A stretch of 64,000 nt of DNA from an uncultured Lachnospiraceae bacterium (GCA_947626435.1 CANQSB010000004.1:62001-126000), one strand, 5' to 3'; shown: positions 1 to 10,145, counted from the stretch's first letter. Made by a program: numbers and translations. Notes: a model not told the origin generated them from the letters alone.

Positions 1-1
1 G

Positions 2-226
<225 letters not shown>

Positions 227-242
227 AAGGGAGAGAAAAAGT

Positions 243-635
243 ATGAGAATATTGATTGCTGAGGACGATTTTGCAAGCAGAAAGGTAATCTTAAAGTTCC
301 TTTCAGCATACGGCGACTGCGATGTGACTGTTGACGGCATGGAGGCGATAGACGCTTTTATGATGGCTCTTGAGGAGGGCAATCCGTATGACCTTATATG
401 CCTTGACGTCATGATGCCCATAATGGACGGCTATCAGGCGCTTAAAAACATAAGGGACATCGAGAAGGAGCAGAATGTTCCGGAGGACAAGGCGGTAAAA
501 GCCATTATGACTACCGCGCTGAATGAGGAGAAAAACGTCAAAAAAGCATTTGAGCTTGGCTGTACCGTATATTGCGGCAAGCCCATCGACATGGAAAAGC
601 TGAAAAGCACGTTGGAAACAATAGGGCTTATTTAG
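243..635 (+). CDS. CheY-like single-domain response regulator
   Basis: This is a 130-residue stand-alone receiver. The acidic pocket (E7, D8, D9), the phospho-acceptor D55 in LICLDVMMP, a T90/T91 pair and K113 followed by P are all present, so it should be phosphorylated. There is no output domain, which fits a CheY-type diffusible signal or a phosphate sink. It starts after a GGGAGAGAAAAAGT leader, lies between cheB and cheW, and probably belongs to the same operon. Compared with motility CheY proteins it has a longer segment after the acceptor (NIRDIEKEQNVPEDKAVK), so it may serve one of the nearby hybrid kinases rather than the flagellar switch. Confidence 0.85.
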   Translation: MRILIAEDDFASRKVILKFLSAYGDCDVTVDGMEAIDAFMMALEEGNPYDLICLDVMMPIMDGYQALKNIRDIEKEQNVPEDKAVKAIMTTALNEEKNVKKAFELGCTVYCGKPIDMEKLKSTLETIGLI

Positions 636-694
636 CGTGCGTAAGGCCTGCGTGGGATATAACGCCGCAAATGGCGGCAGAATGAGAGGAAACT

Positions 695-1225
695 ATGGAA
701 GAAAATATTCAGGAGTTAGAGCATGAGCTTGAGCTTGAAATGCAGGGGGACGTCAGGCGGGGCAAATATATGACTTTTCCCATCGGTCCGGACGTATTCG
801 GAGTGGAGCTCAAATATGTGAATGAGATTATACAGATGCAGCCAATTGCGCCATTTCCGGAGGTTGAGGAGTTTATCAAGGGACTTATAAACCTGAGAGG
901 AAAGATAATACCCGTTATTGACGTGGCGGAGCGCTTCGGCAAGGAAAAGTTTGAATACAATGACCGCACCTGCATTATCGTCATTGAGGTTCAGGGCGTG
1001 GAGGTAGGGCTTATCATACCGAGCATAGCGGAGGTCGTATCAATAGACGAGGAGAACATACTTCCGCCGCCTAATATCTCACATGCGCCGTCAGCGAGCA
1101 AATTTATTCATGGCATTGGCAAAGTGGGCGACAGCGTAAAGCTTCTGCTTGACCCCGTAAAGATTTTGAGTGATGACTCTCTTGATTTCACAAAGGAGCA
1201 GGAAAATGAGGAAGACGAGGCGTAA
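695..1225 (+). CDS. cheW: Chemotaxis coupling protein CheW
   Basis: The 176-residue protein is a CheW domain (roughly residues 20-160). It shows the typical pattern: TFPIGPDVFGVELKYV at the first strand, INLRGKIIPVIDV in the middle, and the late GIGKVGDSVKLLLDP segment. CheW bridges chemoreceptors and the CheA kinase in the membrane array. The N-terminus carries an acidic extension of about 20 residues and the C-terminus an acidic tail (FTKEQENEEDEA). The start ATG follows GAGAGGAAACT. The gene sits between the receiver and a PAS kinase, consistent with a signalling operon. The chemoreceptor at about 36 kb is a possible partner. Confidence 0.9.
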   Translation: MEENIQELEHELELEMQGDVRRGKYMTFPIGPDVFGVELKYVNEIIQMQPIAPFPEVEEFIKGLINLRGKIIPVIDVAERFGKEKFEYNDRTCIIVIEVQGVEVGLIIPSIAEVVSIDEENILPPPNISHAPSASKFIHGIGKVGDSVKLLLDPVKILSDDSLDFTKEQENEEDEA

Positions 1226-1278
1226 TAAGTGCATAGCTTTCGGGGTTATCCGGTTATAAATGTAGCATGGGGGATTAA

Positions 1279-2745
1279 ATGTTAAAAAATCGTGAAGAAC
1301 TTTTGTATTATGCTTTGAATAACAGTCAGGAATGTATTATAAGGTATGATGGACATGGGTGCATAAGCTTTTGCAATGAGAGGCTTCTCGGGCTTACAGG
1401 CTATGCGCCAAGCGAGCTCGTGGGCGCTTATGTGGGGGAGCTTTTTCAGGACACGTTTGAAATCGTTGACAACCATGTGCAGCTCAAAAAGGCATATTCC
1501 CACATGGAAATCATAGAGACTGATATATATAGAAAAAACAAAACCTGCTTTCCCGTAGAGATGAGGATACTCGCCGAGGAGTATGATGGGAGAGAGGTTT
1601 TTATATGTACGGCGGTAGACATGACGCGCTACAAGGAGAGCCTGCGCAAGGTAGAGGAGACTACCCTGAAGCTGCAGGATTCCATGAAAGCAAGGGACGC
1701 GTTTGTCGCAAATGTGACGCATGAGCTGCGCACGCCCGTAAACGGCATAAAGGGTCATACGGAGCTTTTGATGGAGCAGGAGACGGATTTTCAAAAAAGC
1801 AATTATTTAAAAATGATACTTGACTGCTGCAGCACGATGGAGGGCATAATAAACAATATCCTTGATTTCTCTAAGCTTGAGGCGGGCAAATTTCAACTTG
1901 ACGAGAAGCCGTTTTCATTTTATGATTTTATGTCAAAAATGGAAAAAATGTTTAGTATGCTTACTATGCGCAAAGGGCTCAGGTTTATGCTGAACGTCGA
2001 GCAAGGCATTCCCGACAGGCTGGTAGGCGACGAGCTGCGTCTTACGCAGATTTTGAACAATCTCGTGTCAAACGCGGTAAAATTTACCGAACAGGGTTAT
2101 GTCGGAGTGGAGGTAAGCCTTAATACGAGGATAAATGACGAAGTAGAGCTGTTTTTTATGATAGTGGACACCGGCATAGGACTTTCTACGGAGGATAAGG
2201 ATAAGCTGTTTAAGAGCTTCTCACAGGTGGATGCTTCCGTCACGCGCAAGTACGGCGGTACGGGACTGGGACTTTCTATCACCAAGGATCTCGTCAATAT
2301 GATGCATGGCAAAGTCTGGGCAGACGGCGAGAAAGGCAAGGGTTCAAGCTTTTCGTTTACGGTCAGGCTCAAACAGGAGACCTCTGCGGATGCGGCGGCA
2401 GAGCCGGCTCCGGTGCGTATCTGGAAGCCAGCAAGCCAGATAAACAATATTGCGGCTGAGCAGGATTTGATGTATGAATTTGGCAGCGAGCAGAACATCA
2501 GGGCGCTTAAAAAATATTTTGAAAAATTGAATATCAGCATGGATATGGACAACTGGCAGAAGGCGGAGAGCTTTTCTTCTATTATAAAGCAGCTTTTGGC
2601 AGGCGGTTCAAAGGAGCTGCAGCGGGCGATATTCCGCATGGAAATGGCAATCAGGAAATCAGACTGTGAAAAGGCAAGGGACTGTGCCGAAAAAGTAAAA
2701 GAGATGCTTGCTCAGGAGATGGAAGGGCAGGTGGATTGGCATTGA
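1279..2745 (+). CDS. PAS-domain sensor histidine kinase
   Basis: This is a 488-residue cytoplasmic kinase with no membrane segment. A PAS domain (about residues 8-118) is followed by a HisKA dimerisation domain with the phospho-acceptor H148 in NVTHELRTPVNG. A HATPase_c domain follows, with N-box NNLVSNAVKF, G1 DTGIGLS and G2 GGTGLGLS. The last 95 residues are helical and hold no histidine in an Hpt-like context, so their role is unknown. It overlaps the next gene by 10 bases, which suggests translational coupling with the REC-HD-GYP protein as its likely phosphorylation target. The PAS ligand cannot be predicted. Confidence 0.9.
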   Translation: MLKNREELLYYALNNSQECIIRYDGHGCISFCNERLLGLTGYAPSELVGAYVGELFQDTFEIVDNHVQLKKAYSHMEIIETDIYRKNKTCFPVEMRILAEEYDGREVFICTAVDMTRYKESLRKVEETTLKLQDSMKARDAFVANVTHELRTPVNGIKGHTELLMEQETDFQKSNYLKMILDCCSTMEGIINNILDFSKLEAGKFQLDEKPFSFYDFMSKMEKMFSMLTMRKGLRFMLNVEQGIPDRLVGDELRLTQILNNLVSNAVKFTEQGYVGVEVSLNTRINDEVELFFMIVDTGIGLSTEDKDKLFKSFSQVDASVTRKYGGTGLGLSITKDLVNMMHGKVWADGEKGKGSSFSFTVRLKQETSADAAAEPAPVRIWKPASQINNIAAEQDLMYEFGSEQNIRALKKYFEKLNISMDMDNWQKAESFSSIIKQLLAGGSKELQRAIFRMEMAIRKSDCEKARDCAEKVKEMLAQEMEGQVDWH

Positions 2746-3830
2746 GCAGACTTAATTCAAACGAGAATGTAAAGATACTAGTAGTCGATGATGTCGAAGT
2801 AAACCTCATCATTCTTGAGGAAATAATAAAAAATATGGGCTATCAGCCGCTTCTTGCGCAGAATGTCAAGGATGCGCTGAAGCTTATACAGGACAGCGAC
2901 GAGCTTCCGAGGGTCATTTTGTCGGATATATCGATGCCTGAGATAGACGGCTTCACTTTTTGCTCAATGCTGAAAAAAGACCCGTACACGAGAGATATTC
3001 CCGTTATTTTCATATCTGCGATGGATTCGGCGATTGATTTAAGCCAGGGATTTGCGCTGGGTGCGGTCGACTATGTGCCTAAGCCGTTTGACAAGACAGA
3101 GGTTGAGATGCGTATTTCCACGCATTTGAAGCTTTACACGATGCAGAAAGACCTGGAGGAGAACAACAAGCATCTTAGCGTAGTCGTGGCGCGGCAGATG
3201 GATAAGCTGCGCATAGAGCAGAAGAACATCATGACGGCGCTTGCGAGGCTTATCGAAAACAAAGAAAACGTCGGCAGCGCGCATTATGAAAATATACTGT
3301 ACAACAGCCGCGTGTTGGCGGAGGGCATGCAGCTTTCGCCCATGTTTGAGGATGTAATAACGGACGATTTTATAGATACGATAGAGTCGAGCGCGGGTCT
3401 TCACGATATAGGAAAGATAATGATACCTGACGAGATTTTGCTCAAAAAAGATCCGATTTCGCCGGAGGAACGAGCTATTATAAAAACTCACGCGGAAATC
3501 GGGGCAAAGACGCTGATTGACATATATGAAGGAATCGAAAAAAACGATTTTATAAATATGGCGATCGATATCGCGTGGGGACATCATGAAAACTGGGACG
3601 GTACGGGATATCCGAGAGGCTTGAAGGGAGAGGAGATACCGCTTTCAGCGCGCATAGTTAAGCTTGTAGACGTGTTTGACGCTATGATCAGCAGGCGCAG
3701 ATACAAGGAGCCTATACCGCTTGAACAGGTGCTTGAATACATAGGTGACAACGCGGGAAAAGTGTTTGACCCTGATATAGTGCGGGTTTTCCTTAAGATT
3801 TACCGCAATTTCAAGGGTGTGAAAAATTGA
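2736..3830 (+). CDS. Response regulator with HD-GYP output (cyclic-di-GMP phosphodiesterase-like)
   Basis: This 364-residue protein has an N-terminal receiver (acidic pair in ILVVDDVEVN, acceptor D in VILSDISMPE, conserved KPFD) and, after a coiled linker, an HD-GYP domain. The metal-binding motifs are intact: GLHDIGK, then THAEIG, then GHHENWDGTGYP, then DVFDAM. Intact HD-GYP domains hydrolyse cyclic-di-GMP. No ATG is available; a TTG at 2736 or TTG at 2742 lies inside the end of the kinase gene, preceded by GGGCAGGTGG. The coupling suggests the PAS kinase phosphorylates this protein. A weak hairpin follows the stop. Confidence 0.88.
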   Translation: MALSRLNSNENVKILVVDDVEVNLIILEEIIKNMGYQPLLAQNVKDALKLIQDSDELPRVILSDISMPEIDGFTFCSMLKKDPYTRDIPVIFISAMDSAIDLSQGFALGAVDYVPKPFDKTEVEMRISTHLKLYTMQKDLEENNKHLSVVVARQMDKLRIEQKNIMTALARLIENKENVGSAHYENILYNSRVLAEGMQLSPMFEDVITDDFIDTIESSAGLHDIGKIMIPDEILLKKDPISPEERAIIKTHAEIGAKTLIDIYEGIEKNDFINMAIDIAWGHHENWDGTGYPRGLKGEEIPLSARIVKLVDVFDAMISRRRYKEPIPLEQVLEYIGDNAGKVFDPDIVRVFLKIYRNFKGVKN

Positions 3831-3899
3831 CAGAAAAATGGTTATTTTATAGCAAAATATACCACTCATAAAAGAATCATCATCGTAAATAATAGGATT

Positions 3900-3925
3900 A
3901 AGATAAGCGGTAAAACGTTTATCTT
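3900..3925 (+). terminator. Weak hairpin after the signalling operon
   Basis: A 10-bp stem (AAGATAAGCG / CGTTTATCTT, one G-U pair) with a 6-base loop lies about 70 bases after the HD-GYP stop. There is no real T-run, so it may be a processing or weak termination site, or part of the spore-protein leader. Confidence 0.3.
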
Positions 3926-3968
3926 TGAAGATAGATATCAAAAAATATTATTTACGGAGGTGAGACTA

Positions 3969-4172
3969 ATGGCATCACAGAACAGATCAAACAGAGTAGA
4001 GGTTCCTGAGGCTAAGGCGGCAATGGATCGTTTTAAGACTGAGGTTGCGTCAGAGCTTGGCGTAAACTTAAAGGAAGGCTACAATGGCGACTTGACGTCT
4101 AAGGAAGCCGGAAGCATTGGCGGCGAGATGGTAAGGCGTATGGTTAAGAGCTATGAGGAGTCTATTAAATAA
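3969..4172 (+). CDS. Alpha/beta-type small acid-soluble spore protein (SASP)
   Basis: The 67-residue protein matches the alpha/beta SASP family. These proteins coat DNA in the dormant spore, shift it toward an A-like form and protect it from UV damage and depurination. They are degraded on germination by the GPR protease. Visible hallmarks are the FKTEVASELGV segment, which contains the GPR cleavage region, and the C-terminal LTSKEAGSIGGEMVRRMV block. The start at 3969 is chosen because GGAGGTGAG lies 5 bases before it; a GTG nine bases upstream overlaps that ribosome site. The gene stands alone between a weak hairpin and a strong terminator. I could not identify a convincing sigma-G promoter. 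It is direct evidence that the host forms spores. Confidence 0.95.
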   Translation: MASQNRSNRVEVPEAKAAMDRFKTEVASELGVNLKEGYNGDLTSKEAGSIGGEMVRRMVKSYEESIK

Positions 4173-4206
4173 ATGATGGGCTTCTAAAATAAAATTTGTA
4201 AAAAGG

Positions 4207-4250
4207 GAAGCTGCGGCTGATGCGTTATAATCGGCTGCGGCTTCTTTTTT
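4207..4250 (+). terminator. Rho-independent terminator after the SASP gene
   Basis: A 15-bp stem (4207-4221 with 4230-4244, three G-U pairs) with an 8-base loop is followed by six T residues. Confidence 0.9.
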
Positions 4251-4320
4251 GGTGTTGGCAATATTTAATAAAAAAATTATTATTTTAAAGGAAAATAGTC
4301 TTTTTTTTTTGTGTCTGTTA

Positions 4321-4329
4321 TGTTATAAT
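4321..4329 (+). promoter_or_regulatory. Extended -10 promoter of the tig-clpP-clpX operon
   Basis: TGTTATAAT is an extended -10 element (TGn plus TATAAT). The -35 position falls in a run of T residues without a good hexamer, as is common for extended -10 promoters. The trigger-factor ATG lies about 90 bases downstream. Confidence 0.5.
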
Positions 4330-4421
4330 CTTAAAATGACTGTATACAAAGGCGATACATAGGTTTTATTTTTGTGTCAGGAATTATCAGGCGTATTGGG
4401 AATGAGGAATGGAGGATAAGG

Positions 4422-5708
4422 ATGAATTTACAGGTAGAAAAATTAGAAGGCAATATGGCTAAGCTTACTATAGAGGTGGCTGTGGAGGATTTTGAAAATG
4501 CCGTAGAGGAGGCTTTCCAGAGGAGCAAGGGCAGGCTCAACGTGCCGGGCTTCCGCAAGGGAAAGGTGCCACGCAAGATGCTTGAGCAGATGTATGGCAA
4601 GGAGCTTTTCTATGAGGAGGCGGCTAATATTGCCATTCCGTCGGAGTATGCCAAGGCGGTTGACGAGTGTACTGAGGACATAGTGTCACAGCCTGAGATT
4701 GACGTGGTGCAGATTGAGGCGGGCAAACCTTTTATATTTACGGCTATGGTTGCCATAAAGCCTGAAGTGGAGCTTGGCAAATACAAGGGCGTAGAGGTCG
4801 AAAAGGCGGATTTGACGGTCAGCGATGAAGAGATTGACAAGGCTATAGATAGGGAAAGAGAGAGCAATGCAAGGACCATATCGGTAGAGGACAGGGCTGT
4901 AAAGTCGGGAGATATAGTGTCGCTTGATTTTGAAGGCTTTGTGGATGGCGTTGCCTTTGAGGGCGGCAAGGGAGAAAATTATCCGCTTACGATAGGCTCT
5001 AATACGTTTATTCCCGGTTTTGAGGATCAGCTTATCGGCGCTGAGATTGACAAGGAAACAGAGGTAAATGTTACATTCCCGGAGGACTATCAGGCAGAGG
5101 AGCTTGCGGGCAAGCCTGCTTTATTTAAGTGCACCGTAAAGGAAATCAAGGAGAAGGAGCTTCCGGAGCTTGACGATGAGTTCGCAAGCGAGGTATCGGA
5201 GTTTGACACGCTTGCCGAGTACAGGGAGGACATAAAGAAGAATCTGACGGAGAGAAAGACTGAGGAAGCTAAGTATGAGAAAGAGGAAAAGGTCATTGAC
5301 GCTATAATCGCGGAAGCGAAAATGGATATTCCGGAGCCGATGGTGACTACGCAGCAGCGCCAGATGCTCGATGAGTTCGCGCAGAGGATACAGTCACAGG
5401 GCATTTCAATTGACCAGTATTATCAGTTTACGGGTACTACCAGGGAAGCTATGCTTGAACAGATAAAGCCGCAGGCGGAAAAGCGAATCAAGTCAAGGCT
5501 TGTGCTTGGCGCGGTAGCCAAGGCGGAAGGCATAGATGTAAGCGATGATGAATACAATGATGAATTGAATAAGATGGCGGAGAACTACAGGATGAAGGTT
5601 GACGACCTTAAGGATATGATGGGCGACTATGAAGAGAAGGCTGTCAGGGAAGATATCTGCATAAGAAAGGCATTGGAATTTGCCGTTGAGCAGGCTGTAG
5701 AGAAATAA
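4422..5708 (+). CDS. tig: Trigger factor, ribosome-associated chaperone
   Basis: The 428-residue product has the length and order of trigger factor. The N-terminal ribosome-binding domain carries NVPGFRKGKVPRKMLEQMYG, the signature loop that docks on ribosomal protein L23. A central FKBP-type peptidyl-prolyl isomerase domain (GDIVSLDFEGFVDG to about residue 245) and a C-terminal helical chaperone domain follow. It binds nascent chains as they leave the ribosome. The ATG at 4422 is preceded by GGAGG at 4411-4415. In-frame codons upstream would add a non-family extension. The order tig-clpP-clpX is conserved in many bacteria, linking folding with degradation. Confidence 0.97.
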   Translation: MNLQVEKLEGNMAKLTIEVAVEDFENAVEEAFQRSKGRLNVPGFRKGKVPRKMLEQMYGKELFYEEAANIAIPSEYAKAVDECTEDIVSQPEIDVVQIEAGKPFIFTAMVAIKPEVELGKYKGVEVEKADLTVSDEEIDKAIDRERESNARTISVEDRAVKSGDIVSLDFEGFVDGVAFEGGKGENYPLTIGSNTFIPGFEDQLIGAEIDKETEVNVTFPEDYQAEELAGKPALFKCTVKEIKEKELPELDDEFASEVSEFDTLAEYREDIKKNLTERKTEEAKYEKEEKVIDAIIAEAKMDIPEPMVTTQQRQMLDEFAQRIQSQGISIDQYYQFTGTTREAMLEQIKPQAEKRIKSRLVLGAVAKAEGIDVSDDEYNDELNKMAENYRMKVDDLKDMMGDYEEKAVREDICIRKALEFAVEQAVEK

Positions 5709-5739
5709 TAAGTATTATAGATAAGCAGGAGGGAAAAAT

Positions 5740-6348
5740 ATGAGTTTAGTACCATATGTCATTGAACAGACGAGTCGCGGGGAGCGTTCTTATGATATTT
5801 ATTCAAGGCTTCTGAAAGAGCGCATTATTTTCCTTGGCGAAGAGGTTAATGAGGTAACGGCGAGCCTTGTGGTAGCGCAGCTCTTGTTTTTGGAGGCTGA
5901 GGATCCTGATAAGGACATTCAGCTATATATAAACAGTCCCGGAGGCTCTGTTACGGCGGGTATGGCTATTTATGACACGATGCGGTATATCAAATGCGAC
6001 GTGTCCACTATCTGCATAGGCATGGCGGCGAGCATGGGAGCTTTCCTGCTTGCGGGCGGTACTAAAGGCAAACGTCTTGCGCTTCCCAATGCTGAGATTA
6101 TGATACACCAGCCGCTTGGCGGGGCTCAGGGGCAGGCTACGGAGATTGAGATTGCGGCTAAGCATATTTTGCAGACCAAGGAAAAGCTCAACAAAATACT
6201 TGCGGAGAACTGTGGTCAGCCGTATGACGTAGTGGCGGCAGATACGGAGCGCGACAACTGGAAGACAGCGCAGGAAGCATGTGAGTATGGTTTGATAGAT
6301 CGTGTGATTGCTGAGAGAACTGAACAGAAAGAAGAAAAAGATAAATAA
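5740..6348 (+). CDS. clpP: ATP-dependent Clp protease proteolytic subunit
   Basis: The 202-residue serine protease forms the double-heptamer chamber that degrades substrates fed by ClpX. The catalytic triad is visible: S98 in [10 protein letters not shown]123 in IMIHQPLGG, and D172 in DTERDNW. The N-terminus ([10 protein letters not shown]) looks like a short propeptide region. It starts after GCAGGAGGGAAAAAT, 31 bases past trigger factor and 37 bases before the chosen ClpX start, so the three are very probably one transcript. Confidence 0.98.
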   Translation: MSLVPYVIEQTSRGERSYDIYSRLLKERIIFLGEEVNEVTASLVVAQLLFLEAEDPDKDIQLYINSPGGSVTAGMAIYDTMRYIKCDVSTICIGMAASMGAFLLAGGTKGKRLALPNAEIMIHQPLGGAQGQATEIEIAAKHILQTKEKLNKILAENCGQPYDVVAADTERDNWKTAQEACEYGLIDRVIAERTEQKEEKDK

Positions 6349-6385
6349 AAATAAGTGAAATATGAGTAAAAAAGGGAGAAGAATG

Positions 6386-7654
6386 ATGGCTGGAAAAAGC
6401 ACTGATGGAAAGGTAAGGTGTTCCTTCTGCAATAAGACTCAGGATCAGGTAAGGAAGCTTATTGCGGGGCCCGCGGGCGTTTATATTTGTGACGAGTGCG
6501 TGGATATTTGTGCTGATATTATTGATGAAGAATACGAAGACGAGCAGATGGACGGCGATATCGACATCAATCTGCTGAAGCCTGCCGAGATAAAGGAATT
6601 TCTTGACGATTATGTTATCGGTCAGGAGGAGGCAAAGAAGGTCTTGTCCGTAGCGGTGTATAATCATTACAAGCGCGTTATGTCGGATAAGGATTTAGAC
6701 GTAGAGCTTCAAAAGAGCAATATCATTATGATAGGACCTACAGGCTCGGGGAAAACTTACCTTGCGCAGACTCTTGCCAAGATTATCAATGTGCCGTTTG
6801 CGATAGCCGATGCGACTACTCTTACTGAGGCAGGCTATGTGGGCGAGGATGTGGAGAATATACTGTTAAAGCTCATACAGGCAGCAGATTATGATATTGA
6901 GCGTGCGCAGTATGGCATTATCTATATTGACGAGATTGACAAGATTACAAAGAAAAGCGATAACGTTTCGATTACCAGAGATGTATCGGGCGAAGGCGTG
7001 CAGCAGGCGCTTTTGAAGATTATCGAAGGCACAGTGGCAAGCGTTCCGCCTCAGGGCGGCAGGAAGCACCCGCATCAGGAGCTTATACAGATAGACACTA
7101 CCAACATTCTCTTTATATGCGGTGGAGCTTTTGACGGGCTTGACAAGATTGTCGAGGCAAGGCTTGATCGCAAATCAATAGGCTTTAACAAGGATATCGC
7201 AGACAAGACACAGAGAGACATAGGAGCTGTGTTTAAGGAGGTAACGCCGCAGGATTTGACGAAGTACGGATTAATTCCTGAGTTTGTCGGCAGAGTGCCT
7301 ATCAATGTTTCACTCGATGGACTTGACAAGGATGCGCTAGTGCGTATACTCAAGGAGCCAAAGAGTGCGCTAGTCAAGCAGTACCAAAAGCTGTTTGAGT
7401 TTGACAATGTCAAGCTGAGCTTTGAGCCTGACGCCATAGAAGCTATTGCCGAGAAGGCGCTTGAACGAAAGACGGGCGCAAGGGGCTTACGCTCTATTCT
7501 GGAAAAAATAATGATGGATGTAATGTATGAAATTCCCTCGGATGAGACTATCGAGAGCTGCGTGATTACAAAGGAAGCAGTGGAGGGAACGAGCCAGCCT
7601 TTTGTAGTGCACCGCGAGGCGGTACGCACTGAGCGCGAGAAAAAGGCAAGGTGA
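6386..7654 (+). CDS. clpX: Clp protease ATP-binding subunit ClpX
   Basis: ClpX is the AAA+ unfoldase that recognises tagged substrates and threads them into ClpP. The N-terminal zinc-binding domain has CSFC and CDEC pairs. The AAA+ core has Walker A GPTGSGKT and Walker [11 protein letters not shown], and the GYVGEDVE pore region is present. A C-terminal small domain follows. Three in-frame ATGs compete: 6362 (weak ribosome site), 6383 and 6386. GGGAG at 6374-6378 best fits 6386, which gives the usual MAGKSTDGK start and 422 residues. The gene ends just before a terminator. Confidence 0.97.
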   Translation: MAGKSTDGKVRCSFCNKTQDQVRKLIAGPAGVYICDECVDICADIIDEEYEDEQMDGDIDINLLKPAEIKEFLDDYVIGQEEAKKVLSVAVYNHYKRVMSDKDLDVELQKSNIIMIGPTGSGKTYLAQTLAKIINVPFAIADATTLTEAGYVGEDVENILLKLIQAADYDIERAQYGIIYIDEIDKITKKSDNVSITRDVSGEGVQQALLKIIEGTVASVPPQGGRKHPHQELIQIDTTNILFICGGAFDGLDKIVEARLDRKSIGFNKDIADKTQRDIGAVFKEVTPQDLTKYGLIPEFVGRVPINVSLDGLDKDALVRILKEPKSALVKQYQKLFEFDNVKLSFEPDAIEAIAEKALERKTGARGLRSILEKIMMDVMYEIPSDETIESCVITKEAVEGTSQPFVVHREAVRTEREKKAR

Positions 7655-7667
7655 AAGATTTTAGAGT

Positions 7668-7699
7668 AAAAACGCCGCCTCTTATGGGCGGTGTTTTTT
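7668..7699 (+). terminator. Terminator between clpX and lon
   Basis: A GC-rich stem (AAACGCCGCC / GGCGGTGTTT with one G-U pair) and six T residues lie 14 bases after the clpX stop. It ends 37 bases before the lon start, so some read-through into lon is possible. Confidence 0.75.
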
Positions 7700-7736
7700 G
7701 GAATTAATCGCAATAAAATGGGAAGTGGGATTTCTG

Positions 7737-10106
7737 ATGAACGAATTTGAATTACCGATGGTGGCGCTTAGAGGCTTGACGGTGCTTCCGCATATGATTA
7801 TACATTTTGACTTAAGCCGCGATATATCCAAGAAGGCTGTGGAGCGCGCGTTGAACTTAAACGGTGAAGTTTTTCTTGTGGTACAGAAAAATCAGGAGGC
7901 TGAACTGCCTGATAAAGAAGGACTTTACAGTATGGGCACCGTCGCTGTCGTGAAGCAGGTGACTTCAATTCCCAACAATATTGACAGGGTAATGGTTGAG
8001 GGCATTTCGCGGGCAAGGCTTTTGGAAGTAAGGGACAATGACGGCGAATATTTCAGCGCGAAGATAGAAAACGCCGATTTGGACGAGAGCGCGTTAGAGC
8101 CTGACGAGGAGGAGGCGCTCAGGCGTTCTCTACAGGATGTGTTTACGACATATGTGCGTTTTTATCCAAAGGTTGGGAAGAGCATCAACAAATATTTTAA
8201 TGACGACAGCAGCCTTTCGGTTTTAATAAACCAGATACTTATCAATACGCCGTTTTTGTATGAGCAGAAGCAGCAGGTTTTTGAGATAGAGGATATAAAG
8301 ACGCAGTGCGAGGAGCTTGTCGCGCTTATTATGAATGAGGCGCAGATAGCGGCGATACGCACGCAGCTTGCGGTAAAGCTCAAGGAAAAGATAGATAAAA
8401 ACCAGCGGGACTATATACTGCGCGAGCAGCTTGAATATATACGCGATGAGCTTGGCGGTGAGGACCAGTATTCGGATGTAGAGCATTTTGAAAAGGCGCT
8501 TGAAAAGCTGAAAGCGGACAGTGAGGTTAAGCAGAAGATTAAGAAAGAAATTGCGCGCTTTAAGACGGTGATGGGCGCAAGCTCGGAGAGCGCCGTTGAG
8601 CGCCTTTATATAGAAACGCTTTTGGAGCTGCCTTGGAACAAGGTTTCCAAGGATTTAAACGATATTGGCAGAGCCGAGGAAATTTTGGAGCGCGACCATT
8701 ACGGGCTGGAGAAGGTAAAGGAGAGAATTATAGAGTACCTCGCCGTCAGGAGCCTTACAAGCAAGGGCGAAGCGCCTATATTATGCCTTGTAGGACCGCC
8801 CGGTACGGGCAAGACTTCCATAGCGAAGTCAATCGCGGAGGCGCTCAATAAAAAATATGTGCGTATATGCCTTGGCGGAGTGAGGGACGAGGCGGAGATA
8901 CGCGGGCACAGGAAAACATACGTCGGAGCCATGCCGGGGCGCATTGCGGCGGGACTGAGGCAGGCGGGTGTGAGCAATCCGCTTATGCTGCTCGATGAGA
9001 TAGACAAGGTGAGCAGCGATTATAAAGGCGACACTTCGGCGGCGTTGCTGGAGGTGCTTGACCCTGAGCAGAACTGCCGCTTTAGGGATCATTATGTGGA
9101 GATACCGATTGACCTGTCGAGGGTGCTGTTTATCGCTACGGCAAATGACGCGGGAAATATACCGCGTCCGCTGCTTGACCGTATGGACATCATAGAGGTG
9201 GGCAGCTATACCGCAAATGAAAAATTTCATATCGCCAAGCGCCATTTGCTCGGCAAGCAGCTTGAAAAAAACGGTCTGACGCGCGAGCAGCTTGTGATAA
9301 GTGATAACGCGATTAAAGAGATTATCGCAAGCTACACGAGGGAGGCAGGCGTGCGAAACCTTGAAAGGCGCCTCGGCGCCGTATGCCGCAAGGCAGCGCT
9401 GGAAATACTCAGGGATAAGGACAAGGCAGGCGCCGCAAAGGCTGAAAAGCCTGCAAAGCGCATAAGGGTAACGGGGCAGAATATTGAAAAGTATCTTGGC
9501 AAGCCACGCTACAAGGTGGATATGGCGAACGAAACGGATGACGTGGGCATTGTCAGGGGCTTGGCGTGGACCAGCGTAGGCGGCGACACGCTGCAGATAG
9601 AGGTAAATATTATGCCCGGCAAGGGCGAGATTGAGCTTACGGGTCAGATGGGCGACGTCATGAAGGAGTCCGCCAAGACCGGCATAAGCTATATCCGTTC
9701 GATAGCGTCCAATTATGGGATAAAGCCGAAGTTTTTCAAGGAAAATGATTTCCATATACATATTCCCGAGGGAGCAGTGCCAAAGGACGGACCCTCCGCG
9801 GGCATAACGATGGCTACGGCGCTTTTGTCGGCTATCACAAATACGCCTGTGAAGGCAAAGGTGGCGATGACGGGCGAGATTACGCTCAGGGGCAGGGTGC
9901 TGCCGATAGGAGGCTTGAAGGAGAAGCTGATTGCCGCGAAGACGGCGGGCATTCTTATGGTACTCGTGCCAAAGGAAAATGAGAAGGATGTGGCGGAAAT
10001 TTCAAGCGAGATAAAATCGGGGCTTGAGATATGCTTCGTGGAAAGTATGGACGAGGTGACAAAGCTGGTATTCAGCCGCGAGCCGCAGACCGCCAAAAAA
10101 GAATAG
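7737..10106 (+). CDS. lon: ATP-dependent Lon protease (LonA type)
   Basis: The 789-residue product has the full LonA layout. A LON substrate-binding N-domain starts with PMVALRGLTVLPHM, followed by a coiled-coil region around residues 180-270. The AAA+ module has Walker A GPPGTGKTS, IRGHRKTYVGAMPG and LLDEIDKV. The protease domain has the catalytic serine in PKDGPSAGIT and the catalytic lysine in IGGLKEKLIAAK. It degrades misfolded and regulatory proteins. The ATG at 7737 follows GGAAGTGGGA; an upstream TTG would read through the preceding terminator. engB starts 39 bases downstream, the usual lon-engB order in Firmicutes. Confidence 0.97.
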   Translation: MNEFELPMVALRGLTVLPHMIIHFDLSRDISKKAVERALNLNGEVFLVVQKNQEAELPDKEGLYSMGTVAVVKQVTSIPNNIDRVMVEGISRARLLEVRDNDGEYFSAKIENADLDESALEPDEEEALRRSLQDVFTTYVRFYPKVGKSINKYFNDDSSLSVLINQILINTPFLYEQKQQVFEIEDIKTQCEELVALIMNEAQIAAIRTQLAVKLKEKIDKNQRDYILREQLEYIRDELGGEDQYSDVEHFEKALEKLKADSEVKQKIKKEIARFKTVMGASSESAVERLYIETLLELPWNKVSKDLNDIGRAEEILERDHYGLEKVKERIIEYLAVRSLTSKGEAPILCLVGPPGTGKTSIAKSIAEALNKKYVRICLGGVRDEAEIRGHRKTYVGAMPGRIAAGLRQAGVSNPLMLLDEIDKVSSDYKGDTSAALLEVLDPEQNCRFRDHYVEIPIDLSRVLFIATANDAGNIPRPLLDRMDIIEVGSYTANEKFHIAKRHLLGKQLEKNGLTREQLVISDNAIKEIIASYTREAGVRNLERRLGAVCRKAALEILRDKDKAGAAKAEKPAKRIRVTGQNIEKYLGKPRYKVDMANETDDVGIVRGLAWTSVGGDTLQIEVNIMPGKGEIELTGQMGDVMKESAKTGISYIRSIASNYGIKPKFFKENDFHIHIPEGAVPKDGPSAGITMATALLSAITNTPVKAKVAMTGEITLRGRVLPIGGLKEKLIAAKTAGILMVLVPKENEKDVAEISSEIKSGLEICFVESMDEVTKLVFSREPQTAKKE

Positions 10107-10145
10107 ACGCGGTTAATCAATAAATAGTGCGGAAATGAGGAAAAT

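Noticed and set aside
8829-9761. Long open frame of 310 codons on the minus strand inside lon
   Set aside because: It is fully antisense to conserved Lon motifs, has no ribosome site and no recognisable domain; it results from codon bias of the plus-strand gene.
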